The notes beneath the pieces are model-generated. The model was not told the DNA's origin. It ran no database searches and saw only the letters and a list, made by a program, of their open reading frames with translations. 64,000 bases of DNA, taken from assembly GCF_014748335.1 (NCBI RefSeq), contig NZ_JAAVIY010000001.1, positions 186,001 to 250,000 of the forward strand, in the 5' to 3' direction. A program made the position numbers and the translations under genes. Source of the DNA: Flavobacterium selenitireducens. Lineage in GTDB: Bacteria > Bacteroidota > Bacteroidia > Flavobacteriales > Flavobacteriaceae. Of this stretch, positions 8,948-16,787 are shown in pieces. Within the stretch, counting starts at the first letter, position 1. Every line of letters begins with the position of its first letter.

Positions 8948-9511
8948 TTCTTTAACACGCTCCATATACTGCCCGCTCGCCGTATCGATCTTGATTTTGT
9001 CGCCCTCGTTGATGAAAAGCGGCACGTTTACCGAAGCGCCCGTTTCCACTTTCGCGGGTTTCGTGGCGTTAGTTGCCGTGTTTCCTTTTACGCCAGGCTC
9101 GGCATAGGTTACCTCAAGAACAACCGAAGCCGGCATGTCCACAGAAAGTGGCGCCTCCGTCTCGGCGTTGATGATCACTTTTACGGTTGAGCCTTCCTTT
9201 AGCAGTTGGGGCGCGTCGAGGATATCCTTGTTCAGTGTGATTTGCTCGTAAGACTCGGTATGCATGAAGTTGTATCCGTCTCCCTCGGCATACAAAAACT
9301 GGAATTCGTGGGTTTCCACGCGAACTTCCTCGATTTTGTGACCCGCCGAAAACGTGTTGTCAAGCACTTTCCCATTGGTGAGGCTCTTGAGTTTCGTACG
9401 TACGAAAGCTGGCCCTTTGCCCGGTTTCACATGAAGGAATTCGATGATTTTGTAGATGTCGTTGTTGTATTTGATACACAATCCGTTGCGGATGTCAGCT
9501 GTACTTGCCAT
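8945..9511 (-). CDS. efp: Translation elongation factor P
   Basis: A 188-residue EF-P, the normal length. EF-P binds between the P and E sites and relieves stalling at proline runs. The KOW-like domain I contains the loop HVKPGKGPAF, with K32 at the position that is modified in some bacteria; the two OB domains follow, with the family tail GDKIKIDTASGQYMERVKE. It lies inside the lipid A cluster (LpxD-like, efp, lpxA, lpxC-fabZ, lpxD), a conserved order in Flavobacteriaceae. Gaps on both sides are filled by simple repeats, so cotranscription with lpxA is uncertain. Confidence 0.97.
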   Translation of the reverse strand: MASTADIRNGLCIKYNNDIYKIIEFLHVKPGKGPAFVRTKLKSLTNGKVLDNTFSAGHKIEEVRVETHEFQFLYAEGDGYNFMHTESYEQITLNKDILDAPQLLKEGSTVKVIINAETEAPLSVDMPASVVLEVTYAEPGVKGNTATNATKPAKVETGASVNVPLFINEGDKIKIDTASGQYMERVKE

Positions 9512-9630
9512 TTTTATTGTTTATTTGTTGATTCGTTGATTTGAATCGATGAATCGTTTATTTGTTTATTTGAAAGGACGCTTGTTCATTTAGCTTCACT
9601 CAATCGTTCATTTGATCCGATTCCGACAAT

Positions 9631-9728
9631 TATCTCATTATCTCATTATCTAACTTATCTCATTCGCTAATTCGCTAATTGTCTAATTCGCTAATTGTCT
9701 AATTCGCTAATTGTCTGATTCGCTAATT
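9631..9728. repeat. TTCGCTAATT/TTATCTCA simple intergenic repeat
   Basis: An array of near-identical 10-12 bp units (ttatctcatta, attcgctaatt, gtctaattcgctaatt) fills the space after lpxA and reaches into its stop codon (9727-9729). A looser ttgttgattcg/tttatttg stretch occupies 9515-9580. Confidence 0.75.
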
Positions 9729-10512
9729 AATAACTCCCGGAGTATCCTTTCATAATGCCGCGGGACGAATTCCTGATGAACATGATGATCTCATCGCGTT
9801 CCGGAGTTGCCTCGAATTCAGCTTCGATGATGCCTAAAGCCTGGGAAGTATTGTAGTTCTTTTGATATAAAATGCGGTAAATGTCCTGCAATTCGCGAAT
9901 CTTATCCGAAGAAAAACCTCTTCGTCTCAAGCCGACGGAATTGATCCCCACATAAGAAAGCGGCTCTTTAGCGGCCTTCGTGTAGGGCGGAACATCTTTG
10001 CGTACGAGCGATCCGCCTGAAATCATCGCATGGTCGCCTATGCTGATGAATTGGTGGATGGCAGCAAGCCCTCCCACAATCGCGAAATTCCCGACGGTGA
10101 CGTGTCCGGCCAATGCGACGCCGTTGACGATAATGGCGTTGTCGCCGATATGGCAATCGTGGGCTATGTGAGCCGTGGCCATGATCAGGCAGTTGTTGCC
10201 AAGCCGCGTCTGGCCCGAGGCAATCGTGCCGCGGTTTATCGTGACGCATTCCCGGATCGTACAATTGTCGCCGATTATCGCAAGTGAATCTTCACCTCCG
10301 AATTTCAAATCCTGGGGAACCGCGGAAATGACGGCTCCAGGGAAAATATTGCAGTTCTTCCCGATCCTTGCGCCTTCCATGATGGTGACGTTGGAGCCGA
10401 TCCAGGTTCCGTCGCCTATGATGACGTTGTTGTGTATCGTCGTAAACGGTTCGATCACGACGTTCTTTGCAATTTTAGCGCCCGGATGGACGAATGCCAA
10501 TGGCTGGTTCAT
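9727..10512 (-). CDS. lpxA: Acyl-ACP--UDP-N-acetylglucosamine O-acyltransferase LpxA
   Basis: A 261-residue LpxA, the first enzyme of lipid A synthesis, which places a 3-hydroxyacyl chain on UDP-GlcNAc. It starts MNQPLAFVHPGAKIAKNVVI and runs through hexapeptide repeats. The core reads SAVPQDLKFGGE, then ECVTINRG, then MATAHIAHDCHIGDN, which carries the catalytic histidine region, and GGLAAIHQFISIG. A C-terminal helical domain ends at SYVGINSVGLRRRGFS and beyond. The in-frame ATG at 10539 was rejected because it overlaps the preceding lpxC-fabZ stop codon and gives a nonstandard N-terminus. The gap to lpxC-fabZ is 10 bp, so this is an operon. Confidence 0.97.
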   Translation of the reverse strand: MNQPLAFVHPGAKIAKNVVIEPFTTIHNNVIIGDGTWIGSNVTIMEGARIGKNCNIFPGAVISAVPQDLKFGGEDSLAIIGDNCTIRECVTINRGTIASGQTRLGNNCLIMATAHIAHDCHIGDNAIIVNGVALAGHVTVGNFAIVGGLAAIHQFISIGDHAMISGGSLVRKDVPPYTKAAKEPLSYVGINSVGLRRRGFSSDKIRELQDIYRILYQKNYNTSQALGIIEAEFEATPERDEIIMFIRNSSRGIMKGYSGSY

Positions 10513-10522
10513 AAGGTGTCGT

Positions 10523-11911
10523 TTAACTGTTTTTGGCAATCTGCGCCATAAGCTCGGCCTCGGCTACCAATTTGTTGTTTGCGTACGCTTTGGCCTGCAT
10601 GTGGCAGATGCCGCGGCGGATCGGTGAAATGAGGTCGCAATAGAAAACCAGCGTGTCGCCCGGAAGCACTTTTTGCTTGAATTTCACATTGTCGATCTTC
10701 ATGAAATAGGTAAGGTAATTCTCAGGATCGGGAACCGAACTTAAAATAAGGATTCCGCCGGTCTGAGCCATGGCCTCGACGATCAATACGCCGGGCATCA
10801 CGGGCGCACCGGGAAAGTGTCCGACGAAAAAACTCTCGTTCATCGTCACGTTCTTGAGCCCGACGACGTGATTGTCGGACATCTCCAAAATCTTGTCGAC
10901 GAGCAAAAACGGCGGACGGTGCGGCAACATTGACATGATCTTGTTGACGTCCATCAACGGTTCTTTGTAAATATCGAACGTAGGAACCTGGTTGCGCTGC
11001 TCTATCTTGATGATCTTCTGTATTTTTTTTGCGAATTGCGTGTTGACGAAATGGCCTGGCTTATTGGCGATGATTTTCCCCTTGATACGAATTCCGATAA
11101 GGGCCAAATCACCTACGACGTCAAGCAATTTATGACGTGCGGCCTCGTTCGGGTGGTGAAGCGTAAGGTTGTCGAGGATGCCGTTCGGCTTGACCGAGAT
11201 ATTGTCCTTGCCAAAAGCGGTCTTGAGGTTTTCCATCGTATTTTCGGAGATTTCCTTGTCGACATACACGATGGCGTTGTTGAGATCGCCGCCTTTGATC
11301 AGCCCGTTGTCGAGCAACGCCTCGAGTTCGTGCAGAAAACTGAACGTCCGCGAATTGGCGATCTCGTCCTTGAATTCCGAAATGTTCTTCATCGTGGCAT
11401 TCTGCGTTCCGAGTACTTTCGTTCCGAAGTCGACCATCGTCGTCACCTGATAATCGTCGGCAGGCATCACGATGATTTCGCTGCCCGTGGCTTCATCGGT
11501 ATACGAAATCACTTCGCGCACGGTATAATAGACACGTTCGGCCTCCTGTTGTACGATTCCCGCTTTCTCGATCGCTTCCACGAAATATTTCGAAGAGCCA
11601 TCCATGATAGGCGGTTCCGAAGCGTCGAGCTCGATGATTACATTGTCGACATCACAACCGACAAGAGCAGCCAAAACGTGCTCGGAGGTCTGGATCTTCA
11701 CGCCTCTTTTCTCCAGGTTAGTGCCTCTTTGCGTATTGACGACATAGCTGGCGTCGGCTTCGATCACGGGATGTCCTTCGAGGTCCAGCCTTACAAAAGT
11801 ATACCCGTTGTTCACGGGTGCTGGCTTAAAGGTCATTTTAACTTCCTTACCGGTATGAAGACCTACACCGGTAAGTGAAACTTCATTCTTTATGGTCGTT
11901 TGTTTAACCAT
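10523..11911 (-). CDS. lpxC: Bifunctional LpxC/FabZ fusion: UDP-3-O-acyl-GlcNAc deacetylase and 3-hydroxyacyl-ACP dehydratase
   Basis: A 462-residue fusion typical of Bacteroidota. Residues ~1-300 are LpxC, the zinc deacetylase committing to lipid A, with EHVLAALVGCDVDN and HKLLDVVGDLALIG carrying the zinc histidines and aspartate. Residues ~315-462 are FabZ, with LPHRPPFLLVD and the active-site GHFPGAPVMPGVLIVEAMAQ (histidine and glutamate). Fusing the two couples lipid A commitment with fatty acid elongation, which draw on the same hydroxyacyl-ACP pool. The start overlaps the lpxD stop by one base (TAATG), giving translational coupling. Confidence 0.97.
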   Translation of the reverse strand: MVKQTTIKNEVSLTGVGLHTGKEVKMTFKPAPVNNGYTFVRLDLEGHPVIEADASYVVNTQRGTNLEKRGVKIQTSEHVLAALVGCDVDNVIIELDASEPPIMDGSSKYFVEAIEKAGIVQQEAERVYYTVREVISYTDEATGSEIIVMPADDYQVTTMVDFGTKVLGTQNATMKNISEFKDEIANSRTFSFLHELEALLDNGLIKGGDLNNAIVYVDKEISENTMENLKTAFGKDNISVKPNGILDNLTLHHPNEAARHKLLDVVGDLALIGIRIKGKIIANKPGHFVNTQFAKKIQKIIKIEQRNQVPTFDIYKEPLMDVNKIMSMLPHRPPFLLVDKILEMSDNHVVGLKNVTMNESFFVGHFPGAPVMPGVLIVEAMAQTGGILILSSVPDPENYLTYFMKIDNVKFKQKVLPGDTLVFYCDLISPIRRGICHMQAKAYANNKLVAEAELMAQIAKNS

Positions 11912-12942
11912 TATTTGTTGTTTTGGTTTGTTGTTTTCTTGAGTTCGTCGAGGTCCGATGCGATCTTTGGCAGATTCTTGAAATGCACGTACGATTTCAT
12001 GTAATCCGGGAGATGGAAGGCCGGGCTTCCCTGGAGCGTTTCGTTGTCCGGAATGTTTTTGCCGATTCCCGACTGGGCCTGGATCCTGACGTTGTTCCCG
12101 ATGACGAGATGCCCGACGATGCCCACCTGACCTCCGATCTGGCAGTTCTTCCCGATCTTGGTGGAACCTGCGACACCGGTTTGTGCTGCGATTACGGTGT
12201 TCTCTCCTATCTCGACGTTGTGCGCGATCTGGATCTGGTTGTCTAGCTTCACGCCTTTGCGGATCACCGTCGAGCCCATCGTAGCGCGGTCGATCGTCGT
12301 ACAGGAACCTATATCGACGAAATCCTCGATGACGACATTGCCGATTTGGGGCACTTTTTTATAAGAACCGTCCGGCGTAGGCGCCCATCCGAAACCATCC
12401 GCTCCAATGATGGCGCCGGAATGAATCGTGCAATCGCTTCCGATGATCGTTTCCGAGTAAATCTTGGCACCGGCGAAAATAGTGACGTTATTGCCGATCA
12501 CGACGTTGTCGCCGATAAAGACATTGGGATAAATCTTGACGTTATCGCCAATCGCGGCGTTGATTCCGATATAGCTGAAACTTCCCAAATACAGGTTTTC
12601 CCCATACTTGGCATTGTCCGATATCACCGATGGCTGCTCTATTCCCGTCTTGTTCAGCTTTACCTGGTTGTAGAACTCGAGCAAGCGGGTAAAGGCGCCA
12701 TAAGCGTCCGCAACTTTGATTAGCGTTGTAGTTATTGGAGATTCCGGCTCAAAGGTCGCGTTCACGATGGTGATCGACGCTTGTGTGGAATAAATGTAAT
12801 TTTCGTATTTCGGATTGGATAGAAACGTGAGCGATCCTGGTGTCCCTTCCTCGATTTTAGCAAGTCTCGAGACTTCGGCATCGGGATTTCCGACAACCTC
12901 TCCTTCGAGTATTCCTGCTATTTGAGCTGCTGTGAATTTCAT
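11911..12942 (-). CDS. lpxD: UDP-3-O-(3-hydroxyacyl)glucosamine N-acyltransferase LpxD
   Basis: A 343-residue LpxD that adds the second hydroxyacyl chain in lipid A synthesis. The N-terminal domain (MKFTAAQIAGILEGEVVGNP, then LTFLSNPKYENYIYST) binds the uridine group. Hexapeptide repeats follow, with GADGFGWAPTPDGSYKKVPQ and DNQIQIAHNVEIGENTVIAA, which includes the catalytic histidine, and a C-terminal helix is present. It is the first gene of the lipid A operon: a promoter-like element lies 92 bp upstream and the stop codon overlaps the start of lpxC-fabZ. Confidence 0.96.
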   Translation of the reverse strand: MKFTAAQIAGILEGEVVGNPDAEVSRLAKIEEGTPGSLTFLSNPKYENYIYSTQASITIVNATFEPESPITTTLIKVADAYGAFTRLLEFYNQVKLNKTGIEQPSVISDNAKYGENLYLGSFSYIGINAAIGDNVKIYPNVFIGDNVVIGNNVTIFAGAKIYSETIIGSDCTIHSGAIIGADGFGWAPTPDGSYKKVPQIGNVVIEDFVDIGSCTTIDRATMGSTVIRKGVKLDNQIQIAHNVEIGENTVIAAQTGVAGSTKIGKNCQIGGQVGIVGHLVIGNNVRIQAQSGIGKNIPDNETLQGSPAFHLPDYMKSYVHFKNLPKIASDLDELKKTTNQNNK

Positions 12943-13033
12943 TCTATCTGATTAAATTTCCATTGGCATAGAATGGAATCCCGTGTAAAACGTTGAAAAA
13001 AACCTAGAGTCTGCCGGCTCCTTTTCATCCCGA

Positions 13034-13041
13034 CAAAAATA
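13034..13041 (-). promoter_or_regulatory. Bacteroidota -7 promoter element (lpxD operon)
   Basis: TATTTTTG on the minus strand fits TAnnTTTG, 92 bp upstream of the lpxD ATG and just beyond the HD-gene stop codon. No -33 TTG at 19 bp was found, so the call is tentative. Confidence 0.4.
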
Positions 13042-13060
13042 TAAAAATTTGACTTCCTAC

Positions 13061-14296
13061 CTATTTTTCTGCCAGATGTTTTGGAAAGCATATGTAATAT
13101 TTGGTCACCGGTTTGGACAGCGCCTTGAGGTTCAAATGATCCGATGCCTGGACCACATCTTCTACGGTTTTATCCTTTTTCAATATACGGATCGGCTCCG
13201 CATCCTTGCTGTACGCCTGATTCTTGATCTTTCCCTTGAATACGAAGAAATGCGCTTCCTCTATCGAAATTCCCTTCTCAGCAGCAAACGCCTTTGCATA
13301 ATTCTGAATGTCTTCCTTTGAGAATTTCTCAGCTCCGAGCTTGACCCTGAGCAGATCGCGGTTTACGATCATGCGGCTGAGTTCCGAAAGGGTAAAATCT
13401 TCGTCGAACTGCCAGTTTTTGAGCGCACTTACGATATCGAAATCATCGAGGCGCGAAAACCGGTCGAGTATAGTTTTGTCAAAATCCTCAAGTGTGACCT
13501 TCGTCTCCATGAAATATTGCAGGTTCCCGGAACAATCGAGCTTACGGCCGCTTTGGACGAGCTCCTTGGCGCGCTTGAGTGCCTTCATCAGGATGAGTTC
13601 GGCTACGAGACTGGTTTTGTGCAGATACGCCTGCCAATACATAAGGCGTCTTGCCATAAGGAATTTCTCGACCGAGTAAATGCCTTTTTCTTCCATTACC
13701 AGGGCGTCGTCTACCACGTTCATCATCTGGATCAGGCGATCGGAATTGATGTTGCCTTCGGCCACTCCCGTGTAGAAACTGTCGCGTTTGAGATAATCCA
13801 TCCGATCCATGTCAAGCTGGCTGGAAATCAGTTGCAGCATGAATTTCCGATGGTACTCCCCTTTAAAAACACGTATGGCAAGCGAAAGCCTACCGTCAAA
13901 TTGATTGTTGAGTTCCTCCATGAACAATAGCGAGATCGCCTCATGGTTGACCGATTCGACGATAGAATGTTCCATCGCATGCGAAAATGGACCGTGTCCT
14001 ATGTCGTGCAATAAAATCGCGACAAGCAATGCTGTTTCTTCTTCTTCGGAAATGTCCACGCCCTTAAAGCGCAGCACTTCGATGGCGCGTTGCATGATGT
14101 GCATCGCCCCGATCGCATGATGGAAACGGGTATGGTGCGCTCCCGGATAAACCAGATACGACAATCCCATTTGTGAAATGCGCCTCAGACGTTGGAAATA
14201 AGGGTGTTCGATAAGGTCGTAAATCAGTTCGCTGGGAATGGAGATGAATCCGTAAATAGGATCGTTTAGGATTTTAAGTTTGTTCGTATATGGCAC
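13061..14296 (-). CDS. HD-domain phosphohydrolase (dNTPase-like)
   Basis: A 411-residue HD-superfamily protein of the dGTPase/SAMHD1-like branch. Metal-binding residues lie in HHTRFHHAIGAMHI and in LLHDIGHGPFSHAME. The usual flavobacterial N-terminus (xxYTNKLKILNDPIYG) suggests the GTG at 14296 as start codon. The upstream ATG at 14344 is excluded because a near-perfect promoter (TTG at 14344-14342, 19 bp, TATATTTG at 14322-14315) lies inside that extension. The family hydrolyses dNTPs or related nucleotides; the actual substrate is not known. It precedes the lpxD operon, a conserved neighbour in Flavobacterium. Confidence 0.9.
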   Translation of the reverse strand: MPYTNKLKILNDPIYGFISIPSELIYDLIEHPYFQRLRRISQMGLSYLVYPGAHHTRFHHAIGAMHIMQRAIEVLRFKGVDISEEEETALLVAILLHDIGHGPFSHAMEHSIVESVNHEAISLLFMEELNNQFDGRLSLAIRVFKGEYHRKFMLQLISSQLDMDRMDYLKRDSFYTGVAEGNINSDRLIQMMNVVDDALVMEEKGIYSVEKFLMARRLMYWQAYLHKTSLVAELILMKALKRAKELVQSGRKLDCSGNLQYFMETKVTLEDFDKTILDRFSRLDDFDIVSALKNWQFDEDFTLSELSRMIVNRDLLRVKLGAEKFSKEDIQNYAKAFAAEKGISIEEAHFFVFKGKIKNQAYSKDAEPIRILKKDKTVEDVVQASDHLNLKALSKPVTKYYICFPKHLAEK

Positions 14297-14314
14297 AAGT
14301 TGCAATTTGAAACA

Positions 14315-14344
14315 CAAATATAATCGTAAAAGCGTTAACATCAA
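14315..14344 (-). promoter_or_regulatory. Consensus Bacteroidota promoter TTG-N19-TATATTTG
   Basis: The minus strand carries TTG (14344-14342), exactly 19 bp, then TATATTTG (14322-14315), matching both halves of the Bacteroidota vegetative promoter. It lies 18 bp upstream of the GTG start of the HD-domain gene. Confidence 0.8.
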
Positions 14345-14435
14345 TTGGCAAAACGGGTTAAACCTGCGTTAATCCGTGAACTGTGCAACATGCCGGGAAA
14401 TGTGCCGATTATCTTTAATTTAAAATTAGAAACCG

Positions 14436-14756
14436 ATGAAAACAGTAATAATGACAGCCGCATTCCTTGCCTTCGCGGGAATTGCAAATGCACAACAGGA
14501 CGGCCAGGCCGACCAGGACCGTATACAACAAGAGCCGCCAAGGCCGGCCCAGCAAACCGTGGAGCGATCTGCATCGCGTGATGCCAAAGCCAACGACGCG
14601 AAAAACCGAAGTGAGAAGGAACTTGAAGGCGAAATGCGCGCCAAGCAGAAAGGCCAGAGCATGAACGTAAAAACGCAGCCGAACAGCGCGGTTCCGCAAC
14701 GACTTAACGACACGTTGAACCCGCCCGAGAGAAAGGCAGTAACGCCACAGCCTTGA
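14436..14756 (+). CDS. Small secreted hydrophilic protein
   Basis: A 106-residue protein with a clear signal peptide (MKTVIMTAAFLAFAGIANAQ) and a mature part of low complexity, rich in Q, K, E, R, N and P and predicted disordered. I do not recognise the family. It is free-standing, divergent from the HD gene, with no terminator directly behind it; a perfect palindrome follows 60 bp later. It could be a periplasmic or surface-exposed intrinsically disordered protein. The clean signal peptide argues that the frame is real. Confidence 0.6.
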   Translation: MKTVIMTAAFLAFAGIANAQQDGQADQDRIQQEPPRPAQQTVERSASRDAKANDAKNRSEKELEGEMRAKQKGQSMNVKTQPNSAVPQRLNDTLNPPERKAVTPQP

Positions 14757-14816
14757 TTTTAACAAATTCGGCAGAAAAACTGTATGCAATTTCTGAATTT
14801 TTATCTGAACTTTACA

Positions 14817-14847
14817 GACCTAACAGATTTTTAAAATCTGTTAGGTC
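14817..14847. repeat. Perfect 15-bp palindromic hairpin (gacctaacag type)
   Basis: The sequence gacctaacagatttt, one base, then its exact reverse complement. As RNA it would form a long hairpin on either strand. Similar acctaacag palindromes occur in many Flavobacterium intergenic regions to my recollection. It sits between the small secreted protein and the next plus-strand gene and could end transcription of the former. Confidence 0.8.
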
Positions 14848-14907
14848 TTGCATTTTATAGCAATTGAATTTACTTTTTTACGATCCAGGAATTTCGATCT
14901 TTGCAGC

Positions 14908-15405
14908 ATGTCGTACAACCGAACCAATTTTCACAAAAAGACATTTTGCATCTTTAAATCGGCGATGGTTCCAATACGATTGCCCGACCACACGAGTGCC
15001 TCGGGTAGCCAATATTGGTTCGAGCAGGACGGCGTCTTTCGCAACGCCAACCACTGGGGACGCGCCGCCAAATGCAAGTGGCGTCTAATCGGCAGTCCGG
15101 ATAATTCGCAGCGTACCAAATGCGGATTCGCCCGGTGGATTGAGTTCAGCCCGGACAATGATTTCGAAAAGCTTTACTTTATCAGGATCGAAAATGGTAA
15201 GCCTGATTATTTCCACCGCAATGTCCCGGCCTTTTCGGATGATTTTTTGCGTACTTCGGGAGACACCAAAAAGCGTTTGCGGCAAATCAGACAGTTCGCA
15301 GAAAACAACGCCCACGACGAGCGCTATCAGGAGATCATTTCGCTTTTGGTTTCCACCGATCTCCCAATGTGGAAAATAACGGCTAAGTTGCATTCAAGTC
15401 CTTAA
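14908..15405 (+). CDS. Conserved-looking hypothetical protein
   Basis: A 165-residue cytoplasmic protein of unknown function. The middle is rich in tryptophan and aromatic residues (SASGSQYWFEQDGVFRNANHWGRAAKCKW at about 31-60), and a helical C-terminus ends in MWKITAKLHSSP. Two starts are plausible: ATG 14908 as given, and ATG 14965, which would begin MVPIRLPDHTSASGS and drops an unremarkable 19-residue leader. A further ATG at 14848 overlaps the palindrome region. It has no signal peptide or membrane segment, and I cannot assign a family. Confidence 0.6.
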   Translation: MSYNRTNFHKKTFCIFKSAMVPIRLPDHTSASGSQYWFEQDGVFRNANHWGRAAKCKWRLIGSPDNSQRTKCGFARWIEFSPDNDFEKLYFIRIENGKPDYFHRNVPAFSDDFLRTSGDTKKRLRQIRQFAENNAHDERYQEIISLLVSTDLPMWKITAKLHSSP

Positions 15406-15414
15406 CTTTGAATC

Positions 15415-15878
15415 ATGAAATCGGCAATCATTTCAAAAAACATCCATTTTTTATATTACGCGGTCGCCATGGGACTTTTACTTGCGCTACTGCAGGGGTT
15501 GGAATTGCGATTCGTATTATTGTCACACGCTTTTGAGCTCTATGCCGGAGCGATCGCACTTATTTTTACCGGTCTCGGAATCTGGTTGGCAAATCACTAA
15601 CGAAGCCTACGAAAAAGGTTATCGAAGTCGTTGCGGTAGAATTGAATAGTTCCAAAGCGAATGAAGCGGCCTGTGCCAGGGCAGGAATCAGCAAACGCGA
15701 AATGGAAGTACTGGAACGACTCGCCAAAGGATACAGCAACGCTGAGATTGCCGCTGAACTTTTTGTTTCGCTGAACACGGTCAAAACACATGTTTCCAAC
15801 ATCTTGTCCAAACTCGAGGTTTCGCGCAGGACGCAGGCGATAGCAAAATCAAAACGAATCGGATTGCTTTCCTCCTAA
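15415..15878 (+). pseudogene. Membrane-anchored LuxR-type regulator, split by a -1 frameshift
   Basis: The first frame (15415-15600) encodes 61 residues with two transmembrane helices ([20 protein letters not shown] and [19 protein letters not shown]) and then stops. The -1 frame continues open from about 15591 with [18 protein letters not shown] and a LuxR/GerE helix-turn-helix ([39 protein letters not shown]). Two helices, a short linker and a C-terminal HTH is a known architecture of small flavobacterial regulators, so one base appears deleted near gcaaatc at 15589-15595. The pieces might also be made separately: the HTH part has an ATG at 15642. A sequencing error is possible. Confidence 0.7.
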
Positions 15879-15966
15879 AGTAGCAAATGGCGAAAATCGT
15901 CCGAAAGGATGAGACCGAATCGCTAGCGGATTGCCAATTTAGCTGCCGAATCACAAAACATGTATC

Positions 15967-16494
15967 ATGAAAAAAATTATCCTTACTTACGGCATCATCG
16001 CCGGGTTCATCGTCAGTTTATGGTTGCTCACGGCAGCTTTCATCGGACAGAACGAAATCCTGACCAAATACGGGATGTTCTTCGGGTTTACCTCGATGAT
16101 CATCGCTTTCGCATTCATCTTCGTCGCTGTCAAACGATATCGGGACAACCAACTCGAGGGGAGCATCACGTTCGGGCAGGCGTTGAAGATTGGCGTCCTG
16201 ATTTCCTTGGTCGCCTCTACGTTTTATGTGCTGACCTGGATGGTGGAATTCCATTATTTCATCCCGGATTTCATGGAGAAAATGACTTCCGCCCAGATCC
16301 AAAACTGGAAGGCGGAAGGCTTGCCCGAGGCCGAACTCCAAAAAAATATCGAAAGTATGGAAAATTGGAAGAAGCTTTACAAATCTCCGGTGATGGTGGC
16401 GCTCATAACCTACATGGAAATTCTTCCGCTTGGATTGGTCGTTTCCTTGTTCGCAGCACTCATCCTAAAAAAAAAGCCGCACTCGAAAGGTTGA
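15967..16494 (+). CDS. DUF4199 membrane protein
   Basis: A 175-residue inner-membrane protein matching the DUF4199 pattern of Bacteroidota: four hydrophobic helices at about 4-26, 37-56, 72-92 and 145-167. After helix 2 comes a short basic loop with KRYRDNQLEGSITFGQALKIG, and an extracytoplasmic loop between helices 3 and 4 carries a helical stretch (about 101-140). The function is unknown. It follows the broken LuxR regulator on the same strand with a gap of 88 bp, and precedes a candidate small RNA. Confidence 0.85.
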   Translation: MKKIILTYGIIAGFIVSLWLLTAAFIGQNEILTKYGMFFGFTSMIIAFAFIFVAVKRYRDNQLEGSITFGQALKIGVLISLVASTFYVLTWMVEFHYFIPDFMEKMTSAQIQNWKAEGLPEAELQKNIESMENWKKLYKSPVMVALITYMEILPLGLVVSLFAALILKKKPHSKG

Positions 16495-16558
16495 AACAGC
16501 GGTTAAATAAACGTTAATGCGTTTTAAGAACCGTACATAATTTTCTAATTTAGAGGTG

Positions 16559-16666
16559 TAATTATAGCGATATAAATACTTTAAGAGCCTGAAGAACAAT
16601 TTAGATTTCTATTTGTTATTTAGGTTATTGATGAGAGAGGTGACATTTTTATGTCACCTCTTTCTG
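16559..16666 (+). ncRNA. Candidate small RNA upstream of porX
   Basis: A stretch of about 108 bases with no reading frame, preceded by a near-consensus promoter (TTA at 16524-16526, 19 bp, TAATTTAG at 16546-16553) and ended by a strong intrinsic terminator (10-bp stem, 16637-16660). It has its own promoter and terminator and ends 120 bp before porX, so it looks like an independent transcript rather than a plain leader. The 8-mer aatttaga occurs twice in the segment (once in the promoter end, once mid-transcript). It could belong to a known Bacteroidota RNA family; this was not checked. Confidence 0.5.
16636..16666 (+). terminator. Rho-independent terminator before porX
   Basis: GAGGTGACAT, loop TTTT, ATGTCACCTC, then a T-rich tail (ttctgttt). 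The perfect 10-bp stem ends the candidate small RNA. Confidence 0.8.
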
Positions 16667-16787
16667 TTTGTAGAATTGCGTTGTTCGCTGCCCTTTCCGC
16701 TTTCTGTTACGCAAAATAATTACCAAAATTTTAGCAAGGCGTCGCAGCCTAAAATGTTAAATTGCCGGCACAATTCAACAACACACT

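Noticed and set aside
11036..11878. 280-codon plus-strand frame opposite lpxC-fabZ
   Set aside because: It is fully antisense to an unmistakable LpxC domain, and its residue content (rich in R, D, F, H) is typical of a shadow frame.
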